Positions 23,101 to 38,100 of a DNA stretch of 64,000 bases are shown here, piece by piece. The DNA comes from Anaspis maculata. Its lineage: Eukaryota > Arthropoda > Insecta > Coleoptera > Scraptiidae. The notes below the pieces were generated by a model. It was given only the letters and a program-made list of their open reading frames with translations. It ran no database searches and had not been told where the DNA came from. A program made the translations under genes and the position numbers. Positions within the stretch are counted from its first letter, which is position 1; every line of letters begins with the position of its first letter. The DNA lies in contig OX421961.1 of the NCBI GenBank assembly GCA_949128115.1, positions 88,891,277 through 88,955,276 of the forward strand, given 5' to 3'.

Positions 23101-26100
23101 TATTACATACCGAGGTGGAAAGCGTCTCATTACAGCCAAGGGATTCAATATAATACCGAGGCGTGCCGAGGTAAGATAGAATCTTGTAGGCTGTAATGAC
23201 GCTTTACTCCATGGTATGTATAAGACTTCATTCACAATGATCCAGTTTAAATGCAAATAATTGGCTTTATTCAAAGTTTTTCGCGTCACACGTTTTTATC
23301 AGTTAGGCATAGGCAACCTCTTCAAACAACGTATCTATCAATACTCCGCGCTCCGCGACATCTGTTTAAATCAAATCACCTCTCTTCATACGTCACTTTC
23401 GGCCCGTGGTCCGAAAGTGACATTATTTCCCAACCTGTAAGGAATTATTCACTTTCCAACTTTTTAAAAGTTAGGAATGTATCGGAATACACTTTTGACA
23501 TCAGATTGACTGCTCACACTTCCAATCGTTTTTTGCTGAATGTCATTCTTCTGCTACTTTCTTTTCTTTCTGTAGAGCTCAATAAAACGCACCTAGTGAA
23601 AGCTAATTATCAATTTGTGAACGTTTTATGTTTTATCGTATCATCGCTCATTATGATCGCTTTATGTTGAACCTTTATCAATAATTATTAGAAACATAAT
23701 AGTACAGTAACTCATGATGCCTTATGTGTTATGAGTAACTAATACGTTAGATACAATAGTTTCCCCTTGCACCTTGCACGCTTGTTCTCGCCTCGCCACT
23801 CGCAACACAGCCGATATTCTTTTTCATAATACACTCTTGACTTGTTTGGCAGCAAATCTAACCTTGCACTATCTGCTACCTCCAAAATATTTGCGGGAAC
23901 ATCAAAATTTTCCATGATAAATCCCAAAAATGCACGAACTGACTTTTCTCTTTGAAAACTGTCGAATTTTTGGCTGTCGCCTCGTCACCTAACAACGTTC
24001 TCGTTTATTATAAATCGCATAATATTCTTGTTATATTAATAGCGATAATGTTGATATATCATATTAAACCTATTATACCCCAACTCCAAAACCACATTTG
24101 CAGCCGCCCGAGATGTTAGTAGATGCTTTCCACCTAGCCCCAAGTTTGGTACACCTGCCATTTACGCATGTGCGGGTGCCAAACGATGCTTTCCATCTAC
24201 CTATTCTTACTCGGTTCTGTAGTGCCGTTCATTGGATCACCTAAAATTTTGTGTCAAACTATGGAACATGTTCCGTCCGGTGGTATTTGTACCGTTTAGG
24301 TGGAAAGCGCCCATTCCATTTGAATTAAGAGTGTAAGAGTGTCGCGTTTTGATTCTTTAGTTAAAAACTGTTGAACATCGGATTCGCATTTACTTTTTTT
24401 CTAATGTAGGAGTAGAATTTCAGCTTTCTTATGACATGAGTGAAAATTCATTGCGTGGCAATCACATTGCTATAATAGACCATTTTCACGTGACTTCACA
24501 CGAACGTGTCGAACGGCTGATTCGGGGCAGCATCAACATGATAGGTTTGTTCCATCAGCAGTCCCTGACTGTCCGTGGACAACAGCAGCATGCGCATTAC
24601 GATTTATGGAACGCCAAAATCGTAATGCGCATGCTGCTGTTGTCCACGGACAGTCAGGGACTGCTGATGGAACAAACCTATTGTCAACTATACGTGATAC
24701 ATGCCAGTTGTCAAAACTTTGTGACGCCCCTCCATGGTGACCCCAGTGACACTTTCACACACCGACACCGACTGACAGATTGGGTGCGTTCGTTTACGCA
24801 GTGGATGCAGCAGTTTTCGCAGATAACCTTTCTTTTACACATACTGCGCAGTTGGCTGCTCAGCAATTTGTTCTTTTACTGTCGCCTGTTTGTTGACTGC
24901 GCAGCTAAACGAAACTGATTGCTGTAGATGCTCTGCTGCTGCTTCTCCATTTTTCGGCAGTTGTTTGTTCTCGAGAAAGCGCTGCGCTGCTCGCAGGTGA
25001 CAGCAGTAACGTATGGTTCGGAAGTTTTGGGAAATTGTTTAAAAGCTAATAACTTTTTCTGAATTGTCTTTATTTTTTAACTTGATGTTGCAAAAATTAA
25101 CATATCCAACATATTACTGTTAATGGACCATTATCTTCGATGGATCTCATTTTCCTTCTGCCATGTTCCATCATGCTCTGGGCAAGAGCAGGATCAATTT
25201 CTCTAATACGGAATGCTCTAATGTTTTTGAAAAATGCAACGCCGTGATTGGTCTTCATTTGCAGCTTCACATCTCTTGTCGTATACTTTTCTGCTCAATA
25301 CTGACCAAAAATCTTATATTGGTCGAGCTTGCGGTACATTGGGAGGCAAGGAGCTTAGAGAAATTAATCCTGCTGTTGTCCAGAGAATGATTGAACACGA
25401 CAGAAGAAAACTGAGAGCCATCAAAGATAATGGCCCATCTTCAATATTGTAAATATGGATTTGTTCTTGTTAAAGATGCTAGTTTTTCCAATGTTGAGTT
25501 TCAAAGTTAAAACTATCCCAAAAACGTTATTAGCTTCTAAAAATATTCCAAAACTTTCGAACCATACGTGAGGGCTGCAGCAGTCACTGCGTAATAGAAT
25601 CCACCCACTCGCCCATCTGACTGATGTTGCCTCGGATATCGACGAAATCAATTCTGGGCTGAGCTTCCCCCCAGATCTTCCAGCGTTGATTTTCTTGTGG
25701 GGGTACAATAAACTTAGCGTTGATCAAAACCAACCTCTAAATCTCGTAATCTCGATGATTGATGTGATTGACGAGATTCCGGTCGAAGTGTGTCGACGTG
25801 CGATATTTCAATTCATTCTTACACCCAGCGCAAATAAATATGTTCCGATGGTAGTGGAGATCATGATACATGTAATATTCAAGTAATAGAATTTAGAATT
25901 GATACTATGTTACATTAGAAGCTGAAACTCGACTCTTACATTAGAAAAACAAAAAATGCGAATCCGATGTGTAACATTTTTATTTTTGTAATTGAAGACT
26001 CAAACCCCTGCTGTAAGAGTGTCTGTAAAATATTGGAATAAACTAGGTTTTTCATTTTTATGGGGGACGGGACTTTGAGCCCCATTATTTTAGTTATCTG

Positions 26101-29100
26101 TACCGATTTCCGTTAACTCTTTGAAACAAACAAAAAGGAATCTTTTTCTAAACCCTTGAATGTGTTTTGAAAAGTCTCATTACAATACAGGGTGAGCCAT
26201 AAATTTTGATAATCCGTTTCATTCCAAAATACACGTAGAACTTTTTCTATGGAAACCAAGCGTGTTATTTGTTGCTCTACATCAGTATAGGAACTCCTGG
26301 AACTTTTGCAAGTGTTTTTGAAGAATTGGGATTTTCAAAATTCATAACTAACCCTGGATAATAGTAAATGAAATTTCAAAACACATTCAGCACTTCAGAA
26401 TCGACGCTTTTTCGTTCATTTTAAATAGTCTGCAAAAATCGATAACGATAACGGAAAAAGAGTCCCGCCCCTGGACTCCCCATATTTGGAAAAAATAGGG
26501 ACCTAATTTTTTTTCAAGATCTTTCTGGCACTCTTGGAGCATTTTCCAAAATTAGAAAATTGTCTTGGATTTTTTTTATGATCCGTTCAGAACATCCTTT
26601 TTTTTGGGTGTTTAGGGGCGCATCATAGTTTGTTAGCGCCCTTTCGGTGACTTCCTTCGTTTCACCCTTTTTTCCTTGACGTGACAGGATATTCATGGCG
26701 CTGATTTTAACGTGGTTAAGAACAGAAACTTGTTTAGGAGGGCACGTCTCAAACGCACATGCGTCGACTGTTCTGGCTATAATAAACAAACTGGACTGTA
26801 TAATTATAGGAAACAAAGTTGTGGAGCGCCACAAAACTTTCCCGGCAGTATCCAGACTCGAGAGATGTCAGTAATGATTTTGATCTACGTGTTCCTACGG
26901 GAAGGGACGATTTGATTTGGGAATTAATGAAAAAAGTCCACTGGGTTAAGCGAGTATTCTTTATCCATTGTGGACCGACAGAACAAGTGACAGGTGCCAG
27001 GGTGTTGAAAAAATTCAAAAGGTAAAACTAGGAAGCTAATCGTTGCTAAATTTCAAGAATGCAATACCAGTTCCTCATCAACATTTTTGTTTCTACTTCA
27101 GACTTTTCAGAGATCGTGATCAAATTACACAAACTTGATTCAAGATCCGTACTGCTTCTGTTTGTCAATTTTCAAGTCTATGGCCCGTATTCATAGTCGG
27201 ATCTTATATATATAAGATGGTCTTAAGACCATGTTTATTTAGACACAGGCTTGAACCAAGATGGTTTCATACATACAGTTATCATCTTGTGAACATTTTA
27301 TATCATAATAAAATACCCCTACATCTTCTCCAGGTTGTGTTCGGGAGAAATCGGCGTATTAAAATTGAATAAGGTCGTCTTAAGACATAAGATCTGACTA
27401 TGAATACGGGCCTATATCTCTAATATGTTGGAACATTAGCCCGGGAATATTAGTTTTCAACCTCTAACAAACTCACACAAGGCTGAAATTTGGTACCTAT
27501 ACGGGCCTTGTAAGACGTATAATTATCAAACTACTCGGTGGCACACCCTTGTGCGTCATTGGTTGTGGGAGGAGGTCTGAATATTGCCATTTTAAATGCG
27601 TAAATGGCACCCTGTAGCTTATATAAATAAAAAAATCATATTTATATGCTCCAATGCTTCAAAATATGTATTTGAATAACGTTTAAATTGCTAATAAGTA
27701 GTTTGCGTTGCCTGGAAAAAAAATCGGCAATTTTTTTTTTCCTCAAAAACATTGAATTGATATCGGCAAGTGTGGTATCGTTTCTAACTAAATCAAAGCT
27801 GCTGATATTAAATATGATGTTTAAAATTGAATTGAAACACGAATTAACAAGTTTAACTGAAAAAACGATGATTTTTGCCATCTGAAATTGTCGTTTTGTA
27901 ATTTCGGTTTCCGTGTGGTTAGAATCATCTCAATTGAATATTTCGAACAGAACTTATTATTCTTGGCCATTTTATACCTAAACACGATACAAAAAATGTG
28001 TCTGTATTCATTACAAGATCAGAAAATTGGTCTGTTGTGAAGTGGTTATAATATGGCCCATAATATATGATACCCAATTTTCTCCCGAAAATGCGGCATA
28101 ATATATTAGGCCCAAGTTTCTCTCGAAAATGAATACAATTTTTGCATTTTTTTTAATTGATAAATAACAAAGCAGTTCCACAGTTCCACTGTTTTAGTGT
28201 GTAAAACTAAGTGAAGTTCTTCCTCTATCATAAAATCAGGCAATAGACCATCGACCATAGATAAAACCATCGTCTCTGTAGCCGTTATTTCATTTTCATG
28301 TAAAAAGTAGGTGTAAAACTTGTTTAATAAAAAATTGTTACTCTGACTTTCTGATATAAATAGACTTTCCACAACAAGACAAATAGCATTCCATGCTGTT
28401 TTTGTCCAAGATAAACTTAAATATAGGATTTGTTGGTATTTTTGATTTTTGACAGCTTTGGACAATGATGCACCTACATGAAAAAACACAATTTTTTTTT
28501 GCAGAGAATTCATTATTTTCAGGATGAGCACTGTGAATATCAACTGATCACTCATCACTCGGATCTGTTTTGATAATGGGAGGTGTTTGAACAGTTGCAG
28601 CCTTTACAGTGCGTGCATATATCCGGAGCAAATCTGAATGTCCGGAAATGTCAAAAATGGGGCTCTGGGGGCTTAACGTTGAAATTTCGAGGTGGCACAC
28701 TACACTCGAACACTAAACACTTGTTATATTATCATTGTTGTATGTTGCCAGTTGCCACTGACATTTATTAGGGCCGCAAGGCAGACTTTGTATAAAATTC
28801 TACTTTTATTCAACATTTTATATTCATGCATCATGATCATCTGACGAAGTGTGGAAGTGTGCCAATTGTCATCCGCTTTTCGATTTCATTACATATTTTT
28901 AGATTTGAATACATACTGTCAAGTTCAAAGAAGCCATAAATTACTTTATTTTTTCTGTGGCACACTCGAAAACATTTTTGAGTAGAGGGAATGCAATCAT
29001 TACACAATATAATTCCTCTTGAACTGATGAAAATTGGTAGCTGACGAATAGGTAATAATAACGGTATACCTTGATGTCCTTGGTCTATTAGCCTAGCCTG

Positions 29101-32100
29101 AAAAACTGAATTTGAATGTATTTCCTCTCACGCACCCCACCCTCAAACGAGCCAATCGCGATATTGCAGATGGGAATCGATAATATGACACTTGCATACT
29201 AAACAAGTCCATTTCCCCACATTTCCGTGTGTTGAATAGGAAGCCTCGCTCAGAAAATGGATTTACTTCGCGGCAGTCATTAATTTTTTTTTGTTACCCT
29301 GGAAAGTCCTAAAAAGCTGGTTGGCAAAAAATTATTTGCTCTAAACTGCGGTGAAGCGAAATATAGGTACTTGTGAAATGTCACCTGAGATGAAATGGCC
29401 ATTTATGAAAAAAGTAATAGAGCGAAAGTAGAAGAAAAATTGTATCCAACACGTAAGGAATACGCATGATTTTGTCGATAATTTTAAAGTTAAAGAGACA
29501 TGATAAATAAAACATGTCCGAAATAGGACCTTTTCGATGTAGAAATCAGTGGTAAATAGTTTCATCTATATCATATCTATTTTACGTTAACACACACACC
29601 ATTCCACCGTTGAGGGCGGTCTCCGCCCCATAACTCGGCTAGCCTGAACGGGTGCCTTGTTTTTTTTTTGTAAAGAGCAAATATCTCATTATTTATCTAA
29701 AGCTCAGCTTTATACGAGCGCAGTCACCTCAGTAGTTAATGTAGTGCATTTTGCACAGTGAATATGGGTGGCATGCGCGCACCACCTCTTGACAGTTGTT
29801 GGTTGCGTTAGAAAAAAACTCATATCTGAAAGACTATAAGTCCTAAATAAAAATTTTTGTTTCAAAAAATCCTTCAATACTGTGGTCTCATTTGCTTCTG
29901 TGGTTGTATATAGAAAACTGTGAAAACGAAAAAATCCCTCGCTGACTGAAAATCATGATGCATTCAAAACCGATGAAAATGTTTATAAACTAATCAAATT
30001 AATGATAAACCATTGTTTCTCAATCGCTGTCACATTGTAACAAAGGCTCGACATATATGTACTTCAATTGAAAAAAAATAGGCCCATAGCTTCATTAGAT
30101 TGAAAGATATGATGATGTAAAAGTAGGCATATTATGCGATTTCTCTATTTTAGATGAGCTCCGCGTTTGTGCATTCTTTATTGTTGTTGAAGATTGTTTA
30201 TATTTGACCGATCATATTTAAACGTCGTCGGTATCAACCCGCAAAAGTTAAGATTCGATTAACGAAAGAATGAACTTGATATGTTCAACCGTTCGGAAGA
30301 TACGTATAAGAATCAGGTGAATTTTGTTAGGAAACGAGGAACGAGGAAAAAAAAATGCTACTGTGTAATTACATTTTGATGAAAATTATTGAAATCTCAC
30401 ATTTATACTGCGTACATGTAACTCATAAATAGGTGTCCCAACTTCAACCCTCTCAACTTTAAGAGTAGATACTTAGATACGCCGCCCTCAAATTGCACCT
30501 AGTTTGACAAATTTGAATGTTCAAATGTTTTCACGGGGATTCAATATGTTTTGCCCATTCAAACACTTTCACCTTTTCAATGATCGCCATTTTGAATTTT
30601 CATAGTTTCGAACGATTCAGTTCAAATTCAAAATATATGCATGTTATCGCACTGCATACGCACTGAATCGAGATGTTCATGTCAGATTCAACGTTTTTAC
30701 ATTTTCCAAGGTCGCCATTTTGAATTCACTTGCAATTCAGCTAAAATTGAAAGTGTGCGCAAATTTTTCATAAAATATCGATATGTTCATGCTATATTCA
30801 ACTTTTGTGCATATTCGTATATCCCGTTTACTTTTTATTTTCAGTAGAATGACTTTTTTGAGCAAAAATAAAGTGATAAACTGGAAGGATACGGCTGATG
30901 GCCGATGATAGTTTCGCTTCAAAACTTTGCAGGTGCCATCAGCCGTAGCTGTAGCCCTCCAGCTTGTCACTTCATTTAGCTCCAAAAAGTCATACCAGAT
31001 ATACAGGTGTCCCGAAAATACACCAACAACGTTCTAGGACAGCTTCTCCTCATCGAAACAAGAAAAAAAGTTCCTATGAACAGGGGTCCGAAAATGCTTC
31101 CTAAGGGAGCTACAGGTCCCTGAAGGTAGGACCCTGAAGATGGTTTTTATTCAATATCTACGAAACCGTTCAAGATAAATCAATTAAACCTGACACATCT
31201 ACTAACCTTTTTGTGCCCAACAAAATGAGGCAAGATTATTTCCAAAATAATTTAACGGGGGTGGGTCAGGCTGAGGTGTGGGGGTAAAAATAACCCCAAC
31301 TTATTTTAATGTAAATTGTTTCCAAATTGAATGAAAAATTATGAAATATTGGAGTTTTCTACCAAAAAAAAGGTCCCCCTGTTCAACCTTGATAGACGCA
31401 GTTTAGGAGATATTTGAGTTTGAATGTATGAAAACGACGTGGTCGATAATCAGATTTTTCAATTACGATATTCAAGGCGAAAGAAAAACTATTTCAAAGC
31501 AACTTCATTTTTGTGAGGCATTCAAATTTTGTTGAGCATAAGGAGGTTATCAAATGTGTTTAGTTTGATTGATTTTCCTTGAACGGTTTCGGAAATATTA
31601 AATAAACACCATCTTCAGGGTCCCACCTTTAGGGGCCTGTAGCTCCCTTAGGAAGGGTTTTTGTTTTGATGAGAGGAAGCTGCCCTAGAATGTTGTCGGT
31701 GTATTTTCGGGACACCTGTATACATGATTGCTTAGTAAGTAATATTGAGTAATATTATTATTATTATTATTATTAATGAACAAATAATCATCGAGAATCG
31801 CGGATATAAGCAATTATAAACCCTTAAATCACACCATTTCAATACCTTCTGCCCACTATAAAGTACTGTATGATCAAAAACTTTCCTCCTCTAGGCAGGC
31901 TGTGGCCTGGCCAAAATCAGCCTCGTTTGCCTGCCAGTGACCAGACCACAGCCTGCCTAGAGGAGGAAAGTTTTTGATCATACGGTATGTAGGTATGCCT
32001 AATAAGGTACCTGTCGATACAGACTTCAGCCCCTTATCTTTCAGAATTTGCATTAAGAAAACGCGCTATCGAGACTCACTCACGTGAGTGCATTTTTTCT

Positions 32101-35100
32101 TTCAGTATGTATTTCACGTATCAACTGATTTACTACGAGAAAGTGCCCTACTGAGCCTCATCCTCTGAGGTATAAATTGATTGAAATCCTCTGCCCAATT
32201 CGTATGGCTGTTCTGTTGTACATCTCGATTCCTCGAAATGTCTGCTGTTTTTCCATTTACTAAAACACTCCCTTCGAAATGCAAATGCGAGTTCGCCTCT
32301 ACACCACCAGTGTTGAGACGACTTGAGTTGCGAGAAATGTTCATGCAGAGTAGATACCTAATATACTACATAATAATTATTATACCCTTGGAATTGATTT
32401 CCTTTCGTACATTTTTTTATCCTCTTCCTTTCTAAAAGTTGTTTTACTTTGTTTATTTATCATGACAGTGGAGAATCACTGCACCAAATCCAATGTGAAC
32501 TGCTAAAAACAGAAAGTTGAAGCCGTTGACAGATATTAATGTAGGTACCTACCTAAACGGCGGCTTCTTCTTTACTGAAGTTTCAAAGAGTTTTTGTCTC
32601 ATCGATGTTGATTTTTTCGGAAATGGATCTTAGCACCCAAGAAAAAAGTACAATCTATAACTTCATAAGGGTTGTAGTAATTGCTTTTCAGTTTCTCACT
32701 GCCGCTATGAAAATAATCAAAATACCTTTTAAATGATTGTCACTCGACTCCTACTCCCAATTAAAATTTTTGAAAGGGCATCTATCCTGCTTGATGAGTA
32801 GGATAACAAAATTGGAATTAAAAATATCTTCTTCTAAAATAAACTTGACTTGTTTCGGCTTTTTCTTCAGAAATTTTAAATGAATACCCTGTATAGAGAA
32901 TGTATCAAAATAGAAGACGTTTAATGTAAAATAAAACGTTCCTAATTAAAATTTACCTCCACAATTACGACACAAAGAGCAGGAAAATCTTTAATTGGGG
33001 AAGCGTTTTAATGGGTTTATCCGTCGAGAAATAAAGGACCTCACCCCAAATTTATTTGACTCTGGTTTTAAAGAATGTAGTAAAAAATGTAGCTCAACAG
33101 GGAGAGGGATCATTTTCCTTGACATCTGACCTGGTGAACTTTTCTTTTGAAATCTAATCTGCTCAATCCTAGTAAAATGACCACGGTAAATGCATAAAAT
33201 CTTCGACTTACTAATATTTAATCATTTTCATTTGTGAAATCCCGAAATAAAGGAAGGCGCCTTTATTTAGCTGTCCCTGAATGTTTTCATATTTGTTTGG
33301 AAATATTATCTAATAATATCATGGACTAACACACTGAATGTTCTGACTTGGTACAATAGTGATATGAGAAAAAGTAAATCGCATTGAGGCCGGTGCCCTT
33401 TAAGATAAGGCAAACGGAAAGGGTAATTCTCCAATATGTATTCTTGAAGCATGGTGGTTTTCCAAGCCTCCCTTGACTCTTGACTTCTGGTTAAAAGTGA
33501 ACGCGGAATTTATCTCGGACTTATATTACTGACAGAAGTTCACAGAACGAGTTGGTCCCTTTATTCGCATTAGCTAAAAAGATTTTAATTAAGGATAGAG
33601 CCAAGCGTCTTCCATTAATATAATGCCGCACCGTCATGTGTGCTTGAGAACCGTTAAACTCGACTCATATTCCAAATTTGGTTACCCACTCGAATTTACA
33701 TGATTGCTCCAAATTACCGTCGTAAGTTAGTAACTGAGTAGGGCTTGCTTCTCCATTTATCCGCAATAAACCTGTTTCTGTAAGACTGAGTTCGTCGACA
33801 TTTTACATATTTCGATTTTTCCATAAAACCACGTCAGTTTGGATGTGTACCTAAGTGTTGGAAATGATTTGTATGCGCGAGGATTCCACCACAGTGGAAA
33901 GGATCAGATTTGATGGATGGATAATAGGAATCTGTGGAGCGTGTCAGCTTCGGCAGAGATTTGAAAGAGGACACATGATGTGGGAAAGCGAATGTGCTTC
34001 ATTTTAATCATGCCTTATGGCTGGACATAAAACACATTTTGTTAAAGTTTCGGGAGGTTGGGAATCAATCCTGGTTTTGTTGATGGGGAGAAATGTGTGT
34101 GCTGCGAAAACCCTTCCTTAAAACATTGCCTTCCTTAATCCCCCGCCCGGCATGGAATTGTCCCCAGTTCACAGGATTGCGTCGTATGAGATCGAGGTGA
34201 ACCTCCTGAAAATAGTCCTTTGTCCTTTTATCCGACTTGCGTCACACAAAGAAACGAGATACTCACTGAAACTTGAAGGAAACAACGAAGTCCTGCAACA
34301 CCCGTGGAAAGAAGTCGCGATCGCCATGTGTTCCCGACAATTTCATTATCAACTTCCAACTGCCACTTTTTCGTCTGATATCGATTTCTAAAAGTTTGGA
34401 TGTTATTAGTTTTACTTCCTCGAAAATATTTGACAAACGTTATTTCCTTGAGAAGTGTTCATTAGAAAATAATTTCATGGTCTTAGCAATAAAATTTCGT
34501 ACGAAAAAAGTCCCGAGAAGCTGAACAAAAATGTTTAGTTTTCTCGCGGTTCTGATTTCCCCTTTTAAACCATCAAGCTCATTTGATTTGCATACCAAAG
34601 AAAACGATGCGTGTCGCTATCGTGAAAATTGCGTTTTTTTTTACAATTTTCCCACAAAAGACGACGTCGCGCCGCATACCCTGAAAAATCTCATAATTGC
34701 GTCCCTCCCCCGGATTTCAGCTCATTCAGAAACTTCCATCCAGCATCATTTTACGACGCCTGTAAAACGCAAGTATCTTACACTGAAATGGTCTCCGGTC
34801 TTGATTCTTTTCTGGATCACTGACCTCCCTTATAACTGACTGAATTATACATTTCTCGAATCTTGGAGCTAATAAATAAAAATGTAACGTCGACTTGACC
34901 CGAACTCTCACAAATGGATCCTACGCTGCGACAAACGATCGCGTTTTGATTTTTCAAGGGTATAAAATTTTCGGTTTCCTCTCCATGAGTTGCAATAAAA
35001 AGAGTTTCCGCTTTTGTGTTTTCCTCGAAAGTTGTGTCGCCGTCCTCGGGGCCAGTGCCCCTCTAGATTCGTTCCAATAAAATTGTTGATGGCGCCGTTT

Positions 35101-38100
35101 CGAAAGCAAAATCTTGCTGAGATAACACGATTATTTTTTTATGTCGTTTCGAGTTCAATTTGGAGCCATAAGTAGGAAAGTAATTTTGTGTCGGTAGCGA
35201 AACGAAAGGAAACGTAGAAAGATGTGCCTAATTGTTGATTATTGCTGTAAATGTGATACTAAATTGATCTGTGATTTTTCAGTTTTATGAAGGGTATGGT
35301 TGATTATTGTTGTGGTGATTGATGATGGACGTTGAAGAGACCCATTTTTCTTCGTTATTCTAGATTTTATATTAGTTCCAGTGTACTGATTGATCCTTCT
35401 CGGTTTTACTTGAATTGGCGTTCTTGAAGCGTTCCATTCGCCAAGTTTTCATAACTTGCTTGTCGCTCACGTGGAGTAATCTACGCTATGGCAAATAAAT
35501 ACACAGGGTAAATGAATAATAATAGTAATTTAGTAATAACCACTCTGGGCCAGTATTTCTATCTCTGGTTAACGATAACCAGAAGCTAAAATGCCGATCC
35601 TATGTTCGAATAATCTTTACTATGGCATTTAGCCTCAGGACCTAAGTGAACCCAAGGGCAGAGTTAACTCGGGATTGAAATATAAATCTTATTAGTCGCT
35701 AAAATCTACAAGTACAACATTGGCCCTGAGTGAGTTATTGAGAAAGCTATTCCGTTAGCGGAAAGATCTTCATAATTTATGAACGGTATATACCTACGTA
35801 GGTGTATTTGAAAATAAAATAATTAAAAAAAAATGACCAAAAATAAGGCCAAAAGAAACGAAAACTCTGGTCCTAAAATGCTTCCTTAAAAAGATACAGG
35901 GTGTTGGAGTTGACTTTTTTAAATCGTTTTTTCACCGTAACTTTTGAACCGTTGGACCGATTTCAATCAAATATGAATCAAAGTTTACTCAAATAAGTCT
36001 TCATCGAACAATAATACCGCGATCTATCAAATATTTTTAGGGGGTAAATAATAGGGAGGTGCCCCTTTTCCTCTCCCATATTTTCACCTCCACGAATTAA
36101 TTTTTGAATTTGTTAATATTTTCAGATTCTACCATTCAATTTAGATGAAAACGTTATTATTGCAAAATTTTGATGAGAAGCTTCGTTTTTGAGATATTTA
36201 GATTTAAAATATTAAAAACATGTTGAAAACTCAGTAAAAATCCAGTAAAATTCATGTTTTCAAATTTTAAATTTTTGGCATGTCTGGATTCCATTTTGGA
36301 CTGCAGTTTAAAAATGTGCTAGTTTTATTTAATATCAAATTATCATAAAATTCAGACTTGCATAAAATTACTGAATTTTGAAATCACGAATTCTGCGTTT
36401 TGACGTGTTTTCAAAGCTTCACACCTGAATATCTCAAAAATGGAGCCTCTAATCAAAATTTTGCAAGGTAACCCTTTCTATTGAATGTAGAAAGAAAATG
36501 TCAACAATTCCAAAAAATGATGAGGGGAGGTACAAATAGGGGAGAAAAAAATGGACACTTCCCCCAATATCTACCCCCCTGAAAATTTTTTATGAATCAC
36601 GGTAATATTATTCGATGAAGACGTGTTTGGGTGAGCTTTGCTTTAAATTTGATTGGAGCCGGTTTAGCGGTTCAAAAGTTACGGTAAAAAACTATTTAAA
36701 AAAGTCAACTTCAACATCCTGTATCTTTTTAACGAAGCATTTTAGGACAATGAGTTTTATTTTCATAAATATTTTTGATAGGCTTTATTTTTGATAGGGA
36801 ATCATTCCTTAAAGTTCGTTATAATCAGTACCTAATACCCTGAATAAGGTCGACAATCAAGCGATCTAAGATGGTGTAGTGTAGTTTAAAAACTATTAAA
36901 TATATCGAGCATCAGGAAAATTTCCAAAATCGCGTGATTTTTTCTCCAGATATTCTTCATTTTAATCGAGGCAGAATTTCGGGGCGGTCCATTTCAATTT
37001 TCGCCCAGTCTGGCAGAAACTACAACCCGCCCTATTTGTTAGTATATTCAACATTCAGTTTTATATATTTTTTTGTTGTGGGAGTTGAAATATTTCCGTG
37101 TTGCGAAAAGTCTTGTATATGCCGGCGCCGTGGGAACTTCACCCACGGGATCAAAAATTCACTTCGGTCCCTTATACATATAATATACTTTTCTCCCTAT
37201 TCTACGATCAGGTACCTACTACTCACTCAAGGAATTGCCAACTTTTATTAATTTTTGGGGCTTGGTGAAATTCTTGGTAAAATTCACACAAAAGTTAATT
37301 TCTTTGTTATTGTTATTTTTATTGTGAATATTTGATCATCAACCCATTTTTTCTTTTTCAGTCAAGGACATAGGTCAGTACGAATATGACCCCTACCGTT
37401 TCATTGCAAAAAATGGCGGGTGGGTTTGGGTCACTACTCAAGCTACAGCGCTCCCGGAAGGAAAGAAAACGCAAGAACCTCCGAAGTATTCCAGCATTGT
37501 CTGTGTTAACTACATTATAAGGTAAGGTCTTGCTTTGATTTGAGACACCACTCAACTTGAAAATATATTGGTGTTATGAGTAATGAGTGTGTTGAGGCTC
37601 CACAGTGATTTTATAACTAGCCAGGTACATAAACATGAGCATTGTTTTGCTCTTGATTTATGTACTAACGTACTTCTTACAGCTAGATCATGTTTAGCCT
37701 CACCTTCTCAAAATGCTATGTCGACAGTGCCTTCGGTATTATATTGCATCTCCTGGCCATCCCTAGTGTTTATGGGTGGGTACCGTTTAGGGTTTTGTTC
37801 GTTATTAAAGTCATATTTTGCGCTGAAAATTGGAAAGAAAATCGCAAATTACGGGAGTAATAATATGGTTTTTCTCGGCAACTTTTCTCTCGGCACGTAG
37901 GTAGCGCTCTTTAATCATTCACAGATCTGCAACAGCAAGGTAAGTGGGCGAGATGTTAGCAGTAAAACTGGTTGCCTATACAAAAGTAATGTAACTTGAC
38001 TATTGAAGTGAAACAATACTGAAGTTCATCTTTTATTAGTTTAGTTGCTTTCGGCGGGTATCCATATGGCTGGAGATGCAAAATTAGGCTTTTGACTTCT

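Noticed and set aside
24436..24918. 160-codon gene
   Set aside because: Much of the frame is the 65-bp perfect palindrome read through both arms; the rest shows no recognisable domain.
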